Shown in pieces: positions 11,756 through 27,590 of a stretch of DNA of 64,000 nucleotides; position 1 is the stretch's first letter; the number at the start of each line of letters is the position of its first letter. Under the pieces are notes generated by a model that ran no database searches, had not been told where the DNA came from, and saw nothing but the letters and a program-made list of their open reading frames with translations. Source of the stretch: Engraulis encrasicolus (taxonomy: Eukaryota > Chordata > Actinopteri > Clupeiformes > Engraulidae); the NCBI RefSeq assembly GCF_034702125.1, contig NC_085869.1, positions 17,756,177 to 17,820,176 on the forward strand, written 5' to 3'. The position numbers and the translations under genes were made by a program.

Positions 11756-14159
11756 GCAATGCATGCTTGTGTATGCGCATGCATGCATTTGTGCGTGCCT
11801 ATGCTCATATGTACACGTGGAAGCACATCAATGTTTTATCTGTATGAGGGTGCGAATATGTTGTGTATGTGTTTGCAATTGTATACTTGTGTTCATAGGT
11901 CAATGTTACACAGGAGAAGGGAAGAATATAAGTTTTAGCAGAGCTTGGCTCATTTCAGTTCCATTTAGTATAACAGCGCCGAGGTCAAGGATCACCAGGG
12001 ACCCGGCTGCGGCTGGCAAAGGAAATTATTATGCTAATTTAAACCTTGGTGGTCCCATGTCGTGAAACTTGCTGAGCTTTAAGAACTTTGCAAAGCTGTG
12101 GCCAATTTGGTAGATCCCTCTCTGCTAAGCAGCATATGAAATTAAGCCGGTACTTTAAAAATCAGTTAGCATTCAACCTCCAAGACTCACTGACAGGAGG
12201 AAGGTCACCCAAAGTGAGAAAACATTATTTAATTTATTTTAGCTCACACCATTAATTAACTGCATTTTGGAGGAAAGCTCTTTAAATAAAGGGTTGAAAA
12301 TGGGTTGCCTAAATACAAATGGCTACGGCTTTCAAAAGGGAGGGGGTAGGGACGCCTTGGACTGACCACAGGGCGTCCACCAAAATTAAAAAAAAAAAAA
12401 CCTACCCCATCACTCTTAGAAGAGATAGGCTACCTACGACCTATATACGAACATTTTATTTGAGTTGTAGGTATCACCTAGGTAGGTATTGTGTTTTCCA
12501 ATGTGGCCAACATGGGTAACCAAATTCACCGCATTAAGAGTCCAACATTTATACAGTACTGGGTGAGGGCCATTTGCTGTGTCTGTTTTAGCCTAGGACT
12601 CAACATTCAACATTCAACAAACATTTATTCAACAGACATCTGTGTGACATTGTTGATCACTGTCTCATTGCCACGGAGGAGTATATCGGATTTGTTCTTT
12701 TTACAGTCTATTCTGAGAGAGGGTCTTTTTTTAAATAGCCCCCTGCCCCCCTCACCATGCAGTGTGGATCTGATTAACCTGCGCTCGGCTCACCAGGACG
12801 ATTCCTGTTTACCCGGTGACTCAGCCCCGTAATGGAGGCTGATAACGCTCGGCAGGCTACAGAAACATTATCTGCACCTCAGGATTCACAGGAGATTGCC
12901 ATCCCTTTCACCCTCCATGATCTGCACCACACATCCATATCAGTGCAGGAAAATATACTGGTAACCTTTGGAGAATGCGAGGCCTTATTTGCTTATCTAT
13001 TTATTGGGGAGCCTCTGGTCGATATATCTGATTTAAAAAAAAAAACTGAATCGCTCACTACAATCACTATGGCTCTAAAGCAGCCTTTTTAATATTTCTT
13101 ATCAGTCTTGCAGGTGTGTGAGTTTGTAGGTCGGTCTAATGCAAAATTGAAGGAATAGCTTTAGCACCGGGGTAACTAAACATTTTCTTGTTCCATTTTT
13201 TCATGGGAAGGATTGCTGGTGCAAAAGGATATGTGTGTATGCCACACATCTCAAAGCACATCACTGAGTGTAATTTTTTGGAACAAAGGACAGTGCAATT
13301 CCTATGGCTTGCTTTCTCACTACTGCCATCTAGTGTAAAAATCTGTTTGTGTGTGTGTGTGTGTTTTTTTTTTTTCAGAGAATGAGATCACTCAAATGAT
13401 GGTCATTGTGTAGCTCACAAAAAGCACTGCTGCGTTTCCACCCTAAAACGCATGAATGTTGAAGTGATTTGTTTGTTAGATGAGGCAATCGTGTTCTAAC
13501 AGGTACACAGAGTACGGTAACTTGGTAACAGATAGTCAGGATTGGTCCCAATGCAGCCAGCTAGGGGAGAAAGGTGCAGGGGAAACTGGCACAGCCACCC
13601 AGCACTCAGCCAAATCAATCTTCCTCTAAATTAGGGACAATCCACATCAATTGTCGATAGTCTTCAGGAGGAAATTACTTGCAATGAGGCCCGCAATATT
13701 CACACCCTTCAGAAGGGCAGATTCTGAATAGAAGCGGAAATAAAGAAAAGTGTACACCTGAAGATCAAAAGAAAGGTAGAATTTGACACTTCTTGCATAT
13801 GCACATTTTTAATATAATAAGAGACTTACTCACACTCTCATTTCGCCTGCTTGCACGGCTGACTGAGAGCAGCCAATCAGTCTGAGAAGAGCACACACTT
13901 TCAGGCACAAACCCACAAACCGTTAAACATGACGTGAATATATCACCTGATGATCTTCAGACCAAACTTAGGACTTGTCTTTTTGAGACAAGAAAATATC
14001 AGGCTTCTATACAACAAAATCAGTTTGTGCTGTACACAATGATGTTAAAATGCAACAGAGAAATGAAAACAGTAATAGTGCAGTGTAAAATACGTGCACT
14101 AAATTTGACACAGGTGGAAATCATGTCTGTCTGGCCTTTAACATCATACCTCTTTGGGG
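11756..14159. other. Intergenic; candidate conserved non-coding stretch at 11980-12300
   Basis: The segment 11980-12300 is repeat-free, with ATTATTATGCTAATTTAAA, CTTTGCAAAGCTGTGG and TAATTAACTGCATTTTGGAG-type motifs resembling vertebrate enhancer sequence. This is inference from composition. No coding region is supported; a short GT run precedes a T run near 13350. Confidence 0.4.
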
Positions 14160-14167
14160 CTCTAGTT

Positions 14168-14527
14168 CAGTGGTTCCCAACCTATGGGTCAGGACCCCCC
14201 TTATGGGTCGCCAAAGATCCAACGGGGGTCGCGGAGCCCTCTTGATTTTAAGGGGTTTCGTTTTAAATATATATAGCCCATGTTGAATAAAAGACAAAGC
14301 ATTTAACTAATAAATGCATAGACGAAACAAATTGTAAGTGCTACATTAAACATTTATTCTATATTTGACCAAAGACGAATTGAGGAATAAAATAACTAAA
14401 ATAAGTTATCGCAGGAAACGGAGGGCATCTTGTGACTCCGTCTCGTGCGGGCGCTCGCGTGGTTGGGTCACCAAAGCTTAACATAGTAAAAACATGGGTC
14501 CCCTAAGAAAAAGGTTGGGAACCACCG
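14168..14527. mobile_element. hAT-like MITE (CAGTGGTTCCCAACC termini)
   Basis: It starts CAGTGGTTCCCAACC and ends GGTTGGGAACCACCG, an inverted terminal pair typical of hAT (Charlie-like) non-autonomous elements. The flanks CTCTAGTT (14160-14167) and CTCTAGAT (14528-14535) match at 7 of 8 bases. No transposase is present. Confidence 0.9.
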
Positions 14528-14535
14528 CTCTAGAT

Positions 14536-17411
<2,876 letters not shown>

Positions 17412-17600
17412 TTTGTTATGTATTTTTTGGCATGTTAGCCTTTATTCAGATAGGACAGTGAAAGAGGGACAGGTAATGAGTGGGGAGAGAGAGAGAGACG
17501 GGGAAGGATCGTCAAATGACCCGGGCAGGAATGGAACCTGGGTCGCCGGCATAGTGGCCCAGTGCCTTAGAATTAGGCCACGGTAGGGACGTGCTAGCCA
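17412..17600 (-). mobile_element. tRNA-derived SINE, minus strand
   Basis: Read on the minus strand it has a tRNA-like head with a GGTTCCATTCC B-box-like sequence, a CT-rich body, CCTGTCCCTC, CTGTCCTATC and AATAAAGGC near its 3' end. The same order of blocks occurs in the SINE at 9598-9779. Boundaries are approximate. Confidence 0.75.
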
Positions 17601-18869
17601 GGCTGCGCCCTCCCAGTGACGCAACACCTTCGCCGGCGTTGCTTCTATCAAATTGAATCGCGATTGCAAGTCTATGATAATCAGGCAAGGGTCGTACAAC
17701 TGTTAATATACTACTGTGCAGGGCACCGTCTCCTATTTATACAGACGCTAAAGTTGTTACTTAGGTTACTACAAAATGATGTAGTTATTCCTATTTGAAT
17801 GCTGACGAACAGCAGGAGTAATTCTTCGTGCTAAGTCTAAACATCTTAACAGGATTTCAGTGTAAGGAAGGCTTTGTGACCACTCCTAGAAAACCTGCCA
17901 CCCTGTGTGCCCCCTTATTTGTTAGTTAATACATTCGAGTTCATTCTTAAAACACGTACAGTACACATGTATGCACACTCATGCATGCACACATGCACAT
18001 GCACACATGAACACACTCGCATGCGGATGAATAATTGTATTACATTCCAGGAAATATCATGACAACGAATGTTCTGTTATGACATGCATGCAAACACATT
18101 TTACTTCTTTATTTGGACTGGCAGATATACATTAATCGTGGCACAATTCAAATTTGGCTTCAAGGAGTCTTATACAGCACTAACACAAATCTTCTGTTCA
18201 TGATGTGCTATGTGTTTAAGATGGCACCTGCGTTTTCAGATGATGATGCTCCCAATGATGCAAGATAAAGAACAGAGTTTAGTGAACTATTTGGGCCTTC
18301 TTTTTGACAGTCCATAGATCTGTACATAGACCACACATACACATTTTATGTGCATGGCTCAGACTACCAAAGATGAGCACAATGACTTTGCAGGAGTAAT
18401 TGCAGTTGTTTAGAGCAGTATACAGTGGTTGGTATTTCAGAAATTTTAATGAGTAGTAGATATCCATATATGAGTGAAATGTATATGCCATTTCTAAAAT
18501 AATAACTTATCTATTGTTCTCATTGATCAATGTAAGATCAGGTGAATTTTGTAAGTGATGAATAGCATCTCCCTAAGTCAAACCAGTCTGTTTTAAAACT
18601 TGAGTTTTAAAACTTGGATGTAAAGTTGTCCGTTTTGCGCCGCTCCTAGCGGTCATAACGTGCAATGTACAGTCCCTTGTGGGTGGCGCAACTATTCAAT
18701 ACATGAACCATGGTCTCCCTTTGATGTCCGTGGTGCATCATGCAGTATATGTTGTGTTGAGTTGGGTACCACAGCGACAAGTTGGCTTTAGTTGGTCATA
18801 CTTGTAAGCACGCTTTGATTGTGAATTTATGAATGTCATCATGCAAGGCTGTATTACACAGAAATCAAT
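17601..18869. other. Intergenic, no feature recognised
   Basis: No supported feature. A small ATGCACAC-rich patch lies near 17965-18020. Confidence 0.5.
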
Positions 18870-19034
18870 CACACACACATGCACGTGCATGCATGCAGGC
18901 ATGCACACACACACACAGTCACACACAAATCCGTGCACGCATGCACGCACACACATGCACATGTGCACACGCGTGCACACACACACACACACATGTGAAC
19001 ATGCGCACGCGCACACACACACACACACACACAC
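18870..19034. repeat. Imperfect (CA)n with GCATGCA units
   Basis: CA repeats mixed with GCATGC and GTGCACGC interruptions. Confidence 0.93.
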
Positions 19035-19268
19035 TGAGCCTGACCTCGCAGAGAATAATACCAAACCCTTGCAGTTATTACAGAAGGGAAGAGGTAGCCA
19101 ATGTTCTCCTTGGCTCTCCTGTGGCCTCTTCAGTGCCTTGAGCAGTTCTGAGGAGGAAGGAACAGTACAGTTATCCAGAGCAGTGCAGTACAGTACTGTA
19201 TGTCTGGCAGACGGGTAGGATCTTATGAAATTGGGAGCTGAGTGAACTGCTGACCTATAGTCCTTAGG

Positions 19269-19370
19269 CACACACACACACGTGCTCGAGCGCGCACGCA
19301 CACAGGCACGCACGCACACACACACACATACACACACTCAAACACACACACACACACACATACACACACT

Positions 19371-19469
<99 letters not shown>

Positions 19470-19518
19470 AGGCACAAACACACACACAGACACAGGCACA
19501 AACACACACACACAAACA
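19269..19518. repeat. (CA)n microsatellite, compound
   Basis: CA repeats with higher-order units: TACACACACTCAAA twice on the left and GACACAGGCACAAA twice on the right, around a long pure core. Confidence 0.95.
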
Positions 19519-19738
19519 ATCTGGCACAATCTTGATGTATGAAGTATACTTGTACACATTACGTTGTACACACAAAAAAAAGTGTTTTGAAGATCCTGAT
19601 TAAGGTTCCCGTTTCAGGTATTGGGAGATACAGTATGTGGATATAAGAGCCTATTTCAGGAGAACTACTCTCTCTGCCATATTCTGCCAAAGAGCCAAAG
19701 CCTTGTTTTTTGTTATCAACAAATGGTGGTTTAACTTA

Positions 19739-21544
<1,806 letters not shown>

Positions 21545-22025
21545 GGCTATCGGACCGCCCTTTAGCTCAGTGAGCTCGTATTGTGACTCCCATTGCCAAA
21601 CCGATGTAGTTGATGAGGTGGCAGGTTTGCGCCCCAAGGGGGACGAACTGTGCAGGAACATCTCAGTCACATAAGGGGTTCATAAAGCACATAAGGTTGT
21701 CATAAAGCACAACCACAAAGGCGCAGAGTGAGAAGACCATGTCCTCTGTCGGTATAACATCAACATGGGGTGTCAGACTTGTAGACCAAAGGTTGCCGGT
21801 TCGACTTCCGACCCGCCAGGTTGGTGGGGGGAATAATTTACCAATGCTCTCCCCATCCTCCTCTCCCCTGACCATGGTACCGTCCTGCCGCACTACTCCC
21901 TTTCGGACGCTATTGGGAGCTGTCCCATTGCACGGGTGAGGCATGAATGCATTTTGTTGTGTGCAGTGTGCACTTGTGTGCTGTGGAGTGCTGTGTCACA
22001 ATGACAATGGGAGTTGGAGTTTCTC
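21545..22025 (+). mobile_element. tRNA-derived SINE or composite of two SINE heads
   Basis: A tRNA-like head (TTTAGCTCAGTGAGCT, then GGTTTGCGCCCC) is followed at about 21790 by a second B-box-like GGTTCGACTTCC. The tail carries GCACGGGTGAGGCATGAATG, TTTTGTTGTGTGCAGTGTG and AATGACAATGGGAG. Tail-like sequence recurs at 57500-57560. Boundaries are approximate, and it may be two nested or fused SINEs. Confidence 0.6.
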
Positions 22026-22547
22026 AGTTTGGCTTTCACTCTTTCACTTCACTTCACATTATCTGTAGTTAGTTTTCTGTGAATTTAAAGTTAGTGTGCA
22101 ACATTTTGGGTGTCACAATTTATGCTGCCCATTCACGAATATGCCTTTTTCATGAATACTTTCTTCTGACATCAAAGGCTTTTTTAAAACAGTTGCAGGC
22201 CTAGTGTTACAATAAAACAGACTCTTCCATCTAATGTTTCTTAAATATGTGTTCCAATCTCGCTCACAACAGTGACGGGTGTAGCATTCAAGGGAAGGGA
22301 AAACATTCACACTGAACCGTTAAAGCCTTGTAAATGATATCTTGTATATGTGTTAATTGCTGAAGACAGTGCTCTGTGTGCCTGTGTAAATAAAAGCACT
22401 GCATGCAAAGTACCAGACTGATAAAAAGTAGCCTACTCTCTGCTGCATCTCAATGAACGCAATTTTCACAAACAATAGCAGTGAAGTGAAGTGGCTCCTT
22501 TGAAGATGTAAATCGGGAACTGGCCTGCAGTATGTATGGGCTCTTTT
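22026..22547. other. Intergenic, no feature recognised
   Basis: No gene or repeat recognised. Confidence 0.5.
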
Positions 22548-22704
22548 CAGGGGCGGAGCTATAGAGGGGGCGAGCAGGGCATTTCCCCCGGGGCCACGGG
22601 CCCTCCTGTATTGGTGGTTGGGGCCCTATTGTCACCTTGGCGGGCTGTATAAGGGGCCCTATAAGTGTCTTGTCCCGGCCCTGTGTGCAATTGATTCGCC
22701 ACTG
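22548..22704. mobile_element. hAT-like MITE (CAGGGGCGGAGC...CGCCACTG)
   Basis: The ends are CAGGGGCGGAGC and CGCCACTG. The flanks are a perfect 8-bp duplication, GCTCTTTT (22540-22547 and 22705-22712). At 157 bp, G/C-rich and non-coding, it has a close relative at 33127-33285. Confidence 0.9.
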
Positions 22705-22886
22705 GCTCTTTTCATGATTCTTTTCCAGTGTAGTGGGTAATGCAAACAACAAGCCACAGTTTTCTGTTTGTATGAATTATTGCAGTCCTTTATGTTGGGA
22801 AGGAGTATTGGGAAGGAGTAAGTTGTCTAAAAAAGGGTTGCATAGAACTCAATTGGAGAAAATACTTTGGAATTACACTACCAAAT

Positions 22887-23048
22887 AAAAGTGCATGTTT
22901 AATTTGGTGCACAAGTTCAGATGAACTATTAGTAATGCAAATAAGAAACATTTTATTTTACGCACAAATTTTCCACTTCCAAAAAGCATATCGAAAAGTG
23001 CATGTTTAAGTTGGTGCATAAGTTCAACAATTAGCAAATAAGAAATTG

Positions 23049-23092
<44 letters not shown>

Positions 23093-23115
23093 ACAATTAC
23101 TTTTTACGCACAATT
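22887..23115. repeat. Diverged tandem duplication upstream of the protocadherin, with (ATT)n
   Basis: Two copies of a unit starting AAAAGTGCATGTTTAA (22887 and 22994) share TTGGTGCA, AAGTTCA, GCAAATAAGAAA and a terminal TTTTACGCACAA. The second copy has been expanded internally by the ATT microsatellite at 23049-23091. Confidence 0.8.
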
Positions 23116-23394
23116 GTTTTTGAACAAACACGGTCGTCATATGGAGGAACTGTAACCACACCTTTTGACATGGGAGATGGAACTCCCACCCTGTGGCAGG
23201 CCGAGCGACGATCATTGGTCTACAGGGTATTTGATTTGCATAAGTCATGACTTACACGCATCTGGTAACAGTTGCCCAGTCAGTGAGCAGCAAATCATCT
23301 GCCAACAACTATGTGAACTTAGGTGTAGTGTTGTTTCGTCGATTGTTGTCAAATTTAACCTTCATTTCAAACATTTTCCTTTTATCAGTCAGAC
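23116..23394 (+). promoter_or_regulatory. Putative promoter / 5' UTR of the PCDH8-like gene
   Basis: Immediately upstream of the start codon are an inverted CCAAT box (ATTGG, 23214-23218), an octamer ATTTGCAT (23234-23241) and two T-box half-site-like sequences (CACACCTT at 23157-23164; AGGTGT at 23321-23326). PAPC genes in frogs and fish are known T-box targets, so these are plausible sites. No clear TATA box is seen and the transcription start is unknown. Confidence 0.35.
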
Positions 23395-25743
23395 ATGGCC
23401 TTTCTGGTGAAAAGTTTAACACTTGGGCTTTACATCAGTTTAGTTCACTGTACAACGACAAAGTATTTCACGTACGAGGAAGACGCACCGGGCACGGAGA
23501 TTGGAAATCTATCTCGGGATTTACAGATTGATCCAGATGAGGACCCCAACACTTCATTTCGTTTCATGCAGGACCCGGACTCGTCTTTGATTCAAATGAG
23601 GCAAGTGGACGGACTTTTGACTGTGGGAGAGACCATAGACCGCGAACAACTGTGCCAGCAATCACCAAGGTGCCTCATCACATTTGACGTCGTCACGTTT
23701 TCCAAAGAGAAGTTTCAGCTAATTCATGTTGAAATCGAGGTGAAAGACATTAATGACAACTCGCCACAATTTCCTGCAAATGAAACTGTGTTAGAGATTT
23801 TGGAGAATGCCCCACTGGATTCGCGCTTCCCGTTGGATATAGCAGTTGACAAGGATGTTGGCAACAACTACATCCAAAGTTACCAAGTCTCTCACAACAG
23901 CCATTTTGGCATTGAAGTGCGCACGAAAGAAGACGGCGTTAAATTCGCAGAACTGGTGTTAGTAAAGAGACTGGATAGGGAGATCGAGGATTCATATACA
24001 GTCGAAGTAACAGCTTCCGATGGAGGGGCTCCACCGAGAAAGGGGACAGTCAAAGTTGAAATCAAAGTTCTGGACTTCAATGATAACAGCCCAACATTTG
24101 AACACAATTCACTGAAAGTCGAACTGTACGAAGATTCACCTGTTGGATTTCGTGTGTTGAAAGTCCACGCATTTGACCCAGACGCTGGTCTAAATGGTCA
24201 AGTGTTCTATGGGTTTGTCGAGGGAACCAGTGCCGAAATCATGCGAGTTTTTGAAGTTGATCAACATTCTGGCTCAGTAACCTTGAAAGAGATGGTTGAC
24301 TTCGAAAAGAAAAGGTCCTATGAGATCAACATCAAGGCGTCTGATTTGGGCGCGAACCCCGTGCCATCCACATGTAGGGTCATAGTGGAGATTTTGGATG
24401 TGAACGATAACGCGCCAGAAATCAGCATTCAGCCCATGACGTCTGCCAGCGACGGCGTTGCGTTCATCACAGAGTCTGCCGCCAAGGAGAGTTTTGTGGC
24501 TTTGCTCAGCACCTCGGACAGGGACTCCGGCTCCAACGGCTACGTGCGCAGCAGCCTGCACGGCCACCATCACTTCAAGCTTCAACAAGCCTACGGTGAC
24601 AACCAGATGATTGTAACTGCCACAATGTTAGACAGAGAGACAATCCCTGAATATAACATAACTGTGGAAGCAGAGGACTTTGGATCCCCTCCCTTTAAAA
24701 CAGTGAAGCACTATACAATCAGGGTCACTGATGAGAACGACAACGCCCCTCTTTTTAACTCATCACTTTATGAAGTTTTCATCTCTGAAAATAACATCCC
24801 AGGTTCCTTCATCACAACAGTTGTGGCTACTGATATTGACATTGGTAAGAACAGCAAAGTGGCATATAAACTTGTAGAAAGTCATGCCTTGGATGGTGAC
24901 CCAATAACAACATTTGTATCCATCGACCCAGTTTCAGGATCACTGTACACTTTGAGGTCGTTTGATTTCGAGACTGTGAAGCAGACTGAGTTGACTGTTG
25001 AAGCAAGTGACGGCGGCGTACCTTCCCTCTCCAGCACCTGTGTGGTCAGAATATATGTCATCGATCAAAATGACAACTACCCATACATTACATATCCAGA
25101 CATCCAGAACGACACAACTGAAGTGCAGATTCCCTTCAACGCCCCTGCTGGATATGTAATACTTCATGTCAAAGCTGAAGATGAGGACGATGGTGAAAAC
25201 AGCAAACTAAGCTATGAACTATCGGAGGGTGACCGAAAGATGTTTTCTGTGGACAAAAACACAGGGCAGGTTTCTCTGAAGCAAAAAGTGAGTTGTTCCT
25301 CCGATGAGGGCATGGACGTGAAGATCAGAGTGAGTGACAGTGGCATCCCCTCTCTCTTCACCGAGGCCTCCATCCAGTTTGTGATATCAGAAACCCAAGA
25401 CTTTCATGAGCAGTATGTCATTGCTGTGGAGGATGAGCGTGAAGACAACGCCCATGTGGACGTCTCCTCAACAGTCATGGCACTTGTCGGTGCAGGATGC
25501 ACTCTGCTGCTGGTAGCAAGTGTGAGTCTCACACTTTTCTGCAAGTTCCAGCAGAAGACAAGAGACTACGCTTCTAAATCAGACAGGAAACATGGATTGT
25601 TTGGAACGACATCTTTGACTGTGTACAATGCCTCAGAGGCCAATATATACGGTGGCACAGCACGCTTCCTAAACCACGGGAAGAAGCCTGTTCATGATGA
25701 CTCATGTGTGTATGAAGACAAAACCACTGATTCAGAGTCAAAG
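23395..25743 (+). CDS. pcdh8: pcdh8-like exon 1 (ectodomain, TM, start of tail)
   Basis: This exon holds 783 codons and ends at AAAG|GTGAGG. Reading on past the donor meets a stop after four codons (25756-25758), so an unspliced transcript would give a 787-residue protein with a 70-residue tail. N-glycosylation sequons (for example NET, NIT, NSS, NDT) lie in the ectodomain, as expected for an extracellular protein. Confidence 0.92.
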
Positions 25744-27302
25744 GTGAGGTTGTTATAGGGGGCTACTGGTATTCAGACATAAACCAATAAATAAATAAAT
25801 GATGAGAATACACAATAATGTTCAGATGAACACACAGCCCATTTTTTATTAATGGTTGTACATATTCTCTTATGCACTTACACAGATTTTCGGAGCATCG
25901 AGGTCCTTTGATGGAACAACATTGTGGCAGGATGACAAATTCAACTTCCAAAGAAGGTAAGGCTATTTGGAGACTTTCAAGCTCACCCATTAAATATTAA
26001 GCATCTCAATACCAGAGAATTTTAATTTTTTTGCTCCACTGTGTTTCAATCTCAAGTATAGCCTCATAATTGTACCATTGTAGAATGGTAGAGTGGTACA
26101 ATTTTACCATTCCAAATGTAGCATTCTACCAGTGGAACACTGCCCTAGTCATTAAAAAGACTTCAGTAAAAAAAAAAAGTCTTAAGTAATACATTATGAC
26201 TAGGTCATTGCCATTCTGGAAACAGCAAAATTGTAACAGGGGCCTTGGCTTAGCACACATTCACTCAAAAATTCACTTTTAAAACCTTTCCAGGCGCGCA
26301 GTCAGATTGATTTTCTTGTTTTTAAATCTAACAGCAGTGGTGGTCACCAGTGGGGGCTACTCTGACTTCACAAACCGACCCATGGAGTATTTTTATTAAC
26401 TCAGAACATCAATAACCGCTGACACACATGCAGGGACTAACATGTTTGATTGTATCCACAGTGGCACTGGCAATACGGACCAGCAGAGCGTGAAGGACAG
26501 TGGCAAGGGGGACAGTGACTTCAATGACAGCGACTCTGACATCAGTGGGGAAGGACTCAGGAGGACACTTTCCACCTTTCAGCCGTGGGCAAAAAGTGAG
26601 TTTTGTCTTTGTTAAACAGCACAGAAACGCACACCCATGCACCAGTCACCTATAGTCAGGGCTCTAGATTAACTTTTTTTTTCATCACCAGCCAAAATGG
26701 CATAGTAGATGTTAATCTCACCAGCCAAACACACACTTACTAAGGGATAAAAGTGTCTAGTAAGTTGGCATTTTCTTCCAGCCAACCGGACATTTCACCA
26801 GCATTTGGCCGGTTGGCTGGTGTTCATTTAGAGCCCTGCCTATAGTGTTGGAAACTACAGACTGATGGTAAGTGTTTTAAACAGGAGACTGATGTAATTC
26901 TCAATCCCACAACCATATTTTTTCTCTGTTCCAGACTCTTTTCATTCATCTAATGCACTCGCCGTGGATTGGCAAAGCAGCTACTGTGTCATCCCCACAA
27001 CCCACAGCCTCCATGCCGCCCCAGGGAACGCGTACACAATAGGCTTTTCCCATGCAGCAGCCTATAGTAATACCCATGTTAATCCGCAGTCCTGGAAGGA
27101 ATCCTGCTACAACACAAACATTCCCAAAGCCGACGGATCGGCACAGACGTTCTGTGGGACAGGCGTCCTCCTAGCTCCTCCACACAGCAGCAGTCACCAT
27201 CATCAGACGAGAGACCTGGGTGCCAAGGCAGAGGACCAGCGCGAGCCGGCCCAGGACTTCCTCACAGTCACAACACTCTCAGAGATCGCTACCACCTTTT
27301 AA
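23395..27302 (+). CDS. pcdh8: Protocadherin-8 / paraxial protocadherin (PAPC)-like, four coding exons
   Basis: Calcium-dependent cell adhesion protein of the delta-2 protocadherin group; PCDH8/PAPC controls cell sorting in paraxial mesoderm and acts at synapses. The coding sequence joins 23395-25743, 25886-25956, 26462-26595 and 26935-27302 with GT-AG introns of phase 0, 2 and 1, giving 973 residues. Exon 1 encodes a signal peptide (about 1-20), six cadherin repeats separated by Ca-binding linkers (DxNDNxP-type at about 119, 226, 337, 447, 558), and a transmembrane helix (about 693-716). The first repeat starts with EEDAPGT, and TVGETIDREQLC is characteristic of PCDH8. The tail has DSGKGDSDFNDSDSDISG (819-836), a delta-2 hallmark. 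The start ATG lies in CAGACATGG, just before the signal peptide. Human PCDH8 is 1070 residues; this tail is shorter and diverges after the hallmark, as in fish and frog PAPC. A fish paralogue of PCDH8 remains possible. Confidence 0.9.
25886..25956 (+). CDS. pcdh8: pcdh8-like exon 2
   Basis: This 71-nt exon lies between a pyrimidine-containing acceptor (TTACACAG) and donor GTAAGG. It encodes IFGASRSFDGTTLWQDDKFN plus FQR, in frame with exon 1 (phase 0) and exon 3 (phase 2). Frame continuity and consensus splice sites support it. Confidence 0.85.
26462..26595 (+). CDS. pcdh8: pcdh8-like exon 3 (delta-2 tail motif)
   Basis: This 134-nt exon lies between TATCCACAG and GTGAGT. It encodes the acidic DSGKGDSDFNDSDSDISG motif conserved among delta-2 protocadherins, then a short basic/aromatic stretch. 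The frame joins exon 4 at phase 1. Confidence 0.9.
26657..26838. mobile_element. hAT-like MITE in pcdh8-like intron 3
   Basis: The ends are CAGGGCTCTAGATTAA and the diverged inverted counterpart TTCATTTAGAGCCCTG, flanked by a perfect 8-bp duplication, CCTATAGT (26649-26656 and 26839-26846). It starts 61 bp after the donor of exon 3 and leaves both splice sites intact. Confidence 0.92.
26935..27302 (+). CDS. pcdh8: pcdh8-like exon 4 (C-terminal tail)
   Basis: The acceptor TCTGTTCCAG lies directly upstream. It encodes 121 residues plus the split codon, rich in Ser, His and Ala, ending TLSEIATTF before TAA. No domain is recognised. The composition suits an intrinsically disordered cytoplasmic tail. 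Confidence 0.82.
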
Positions 27303-27590
27303 TCGCTGTGAAATCCCAACACGGTTTTGTCTCTCTTTTTTTCCCCCTTTCTTTTTCTTTTCTTTCCCGCCGTGATTCACAGAAGGGGTTTTGTGTTCGA
27401 CAGATTTGTTAATGCACCCCGAATTAACATATAAATAAGAATCACTCTCTGTAAGTGAACAGGAGATGTAAATATTTTTGCATAAATAGAGAAAGAACTT
27501 GTCTGTACACACATGAATCATAAAAAGTGGATTTTTATCATTTGACACTTGTTTTTTCTATCTAAATAAAGGAATTGTTGAAAAGCCTGA
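27303..27590 (+). other. pcdh8: pcdh8-like 3' UTR with poly(A) signal
   Basis: A canonical AATAAA lies at 27565-27570, about 265 bp after the stop, in AT-rich sequence. No other strong signal is nearer, so the 3' UTR is probably short. Confidence 0.6.

Noticed and set aside
24274..24588. Antisense open frames inside the protocadherin exon
   Set aside because: Shadows of the real reading frame, which has clear cadherin motifs on the plus strand. The same applies to antisense and off-frame ORFs in the SLITRK5 exon.
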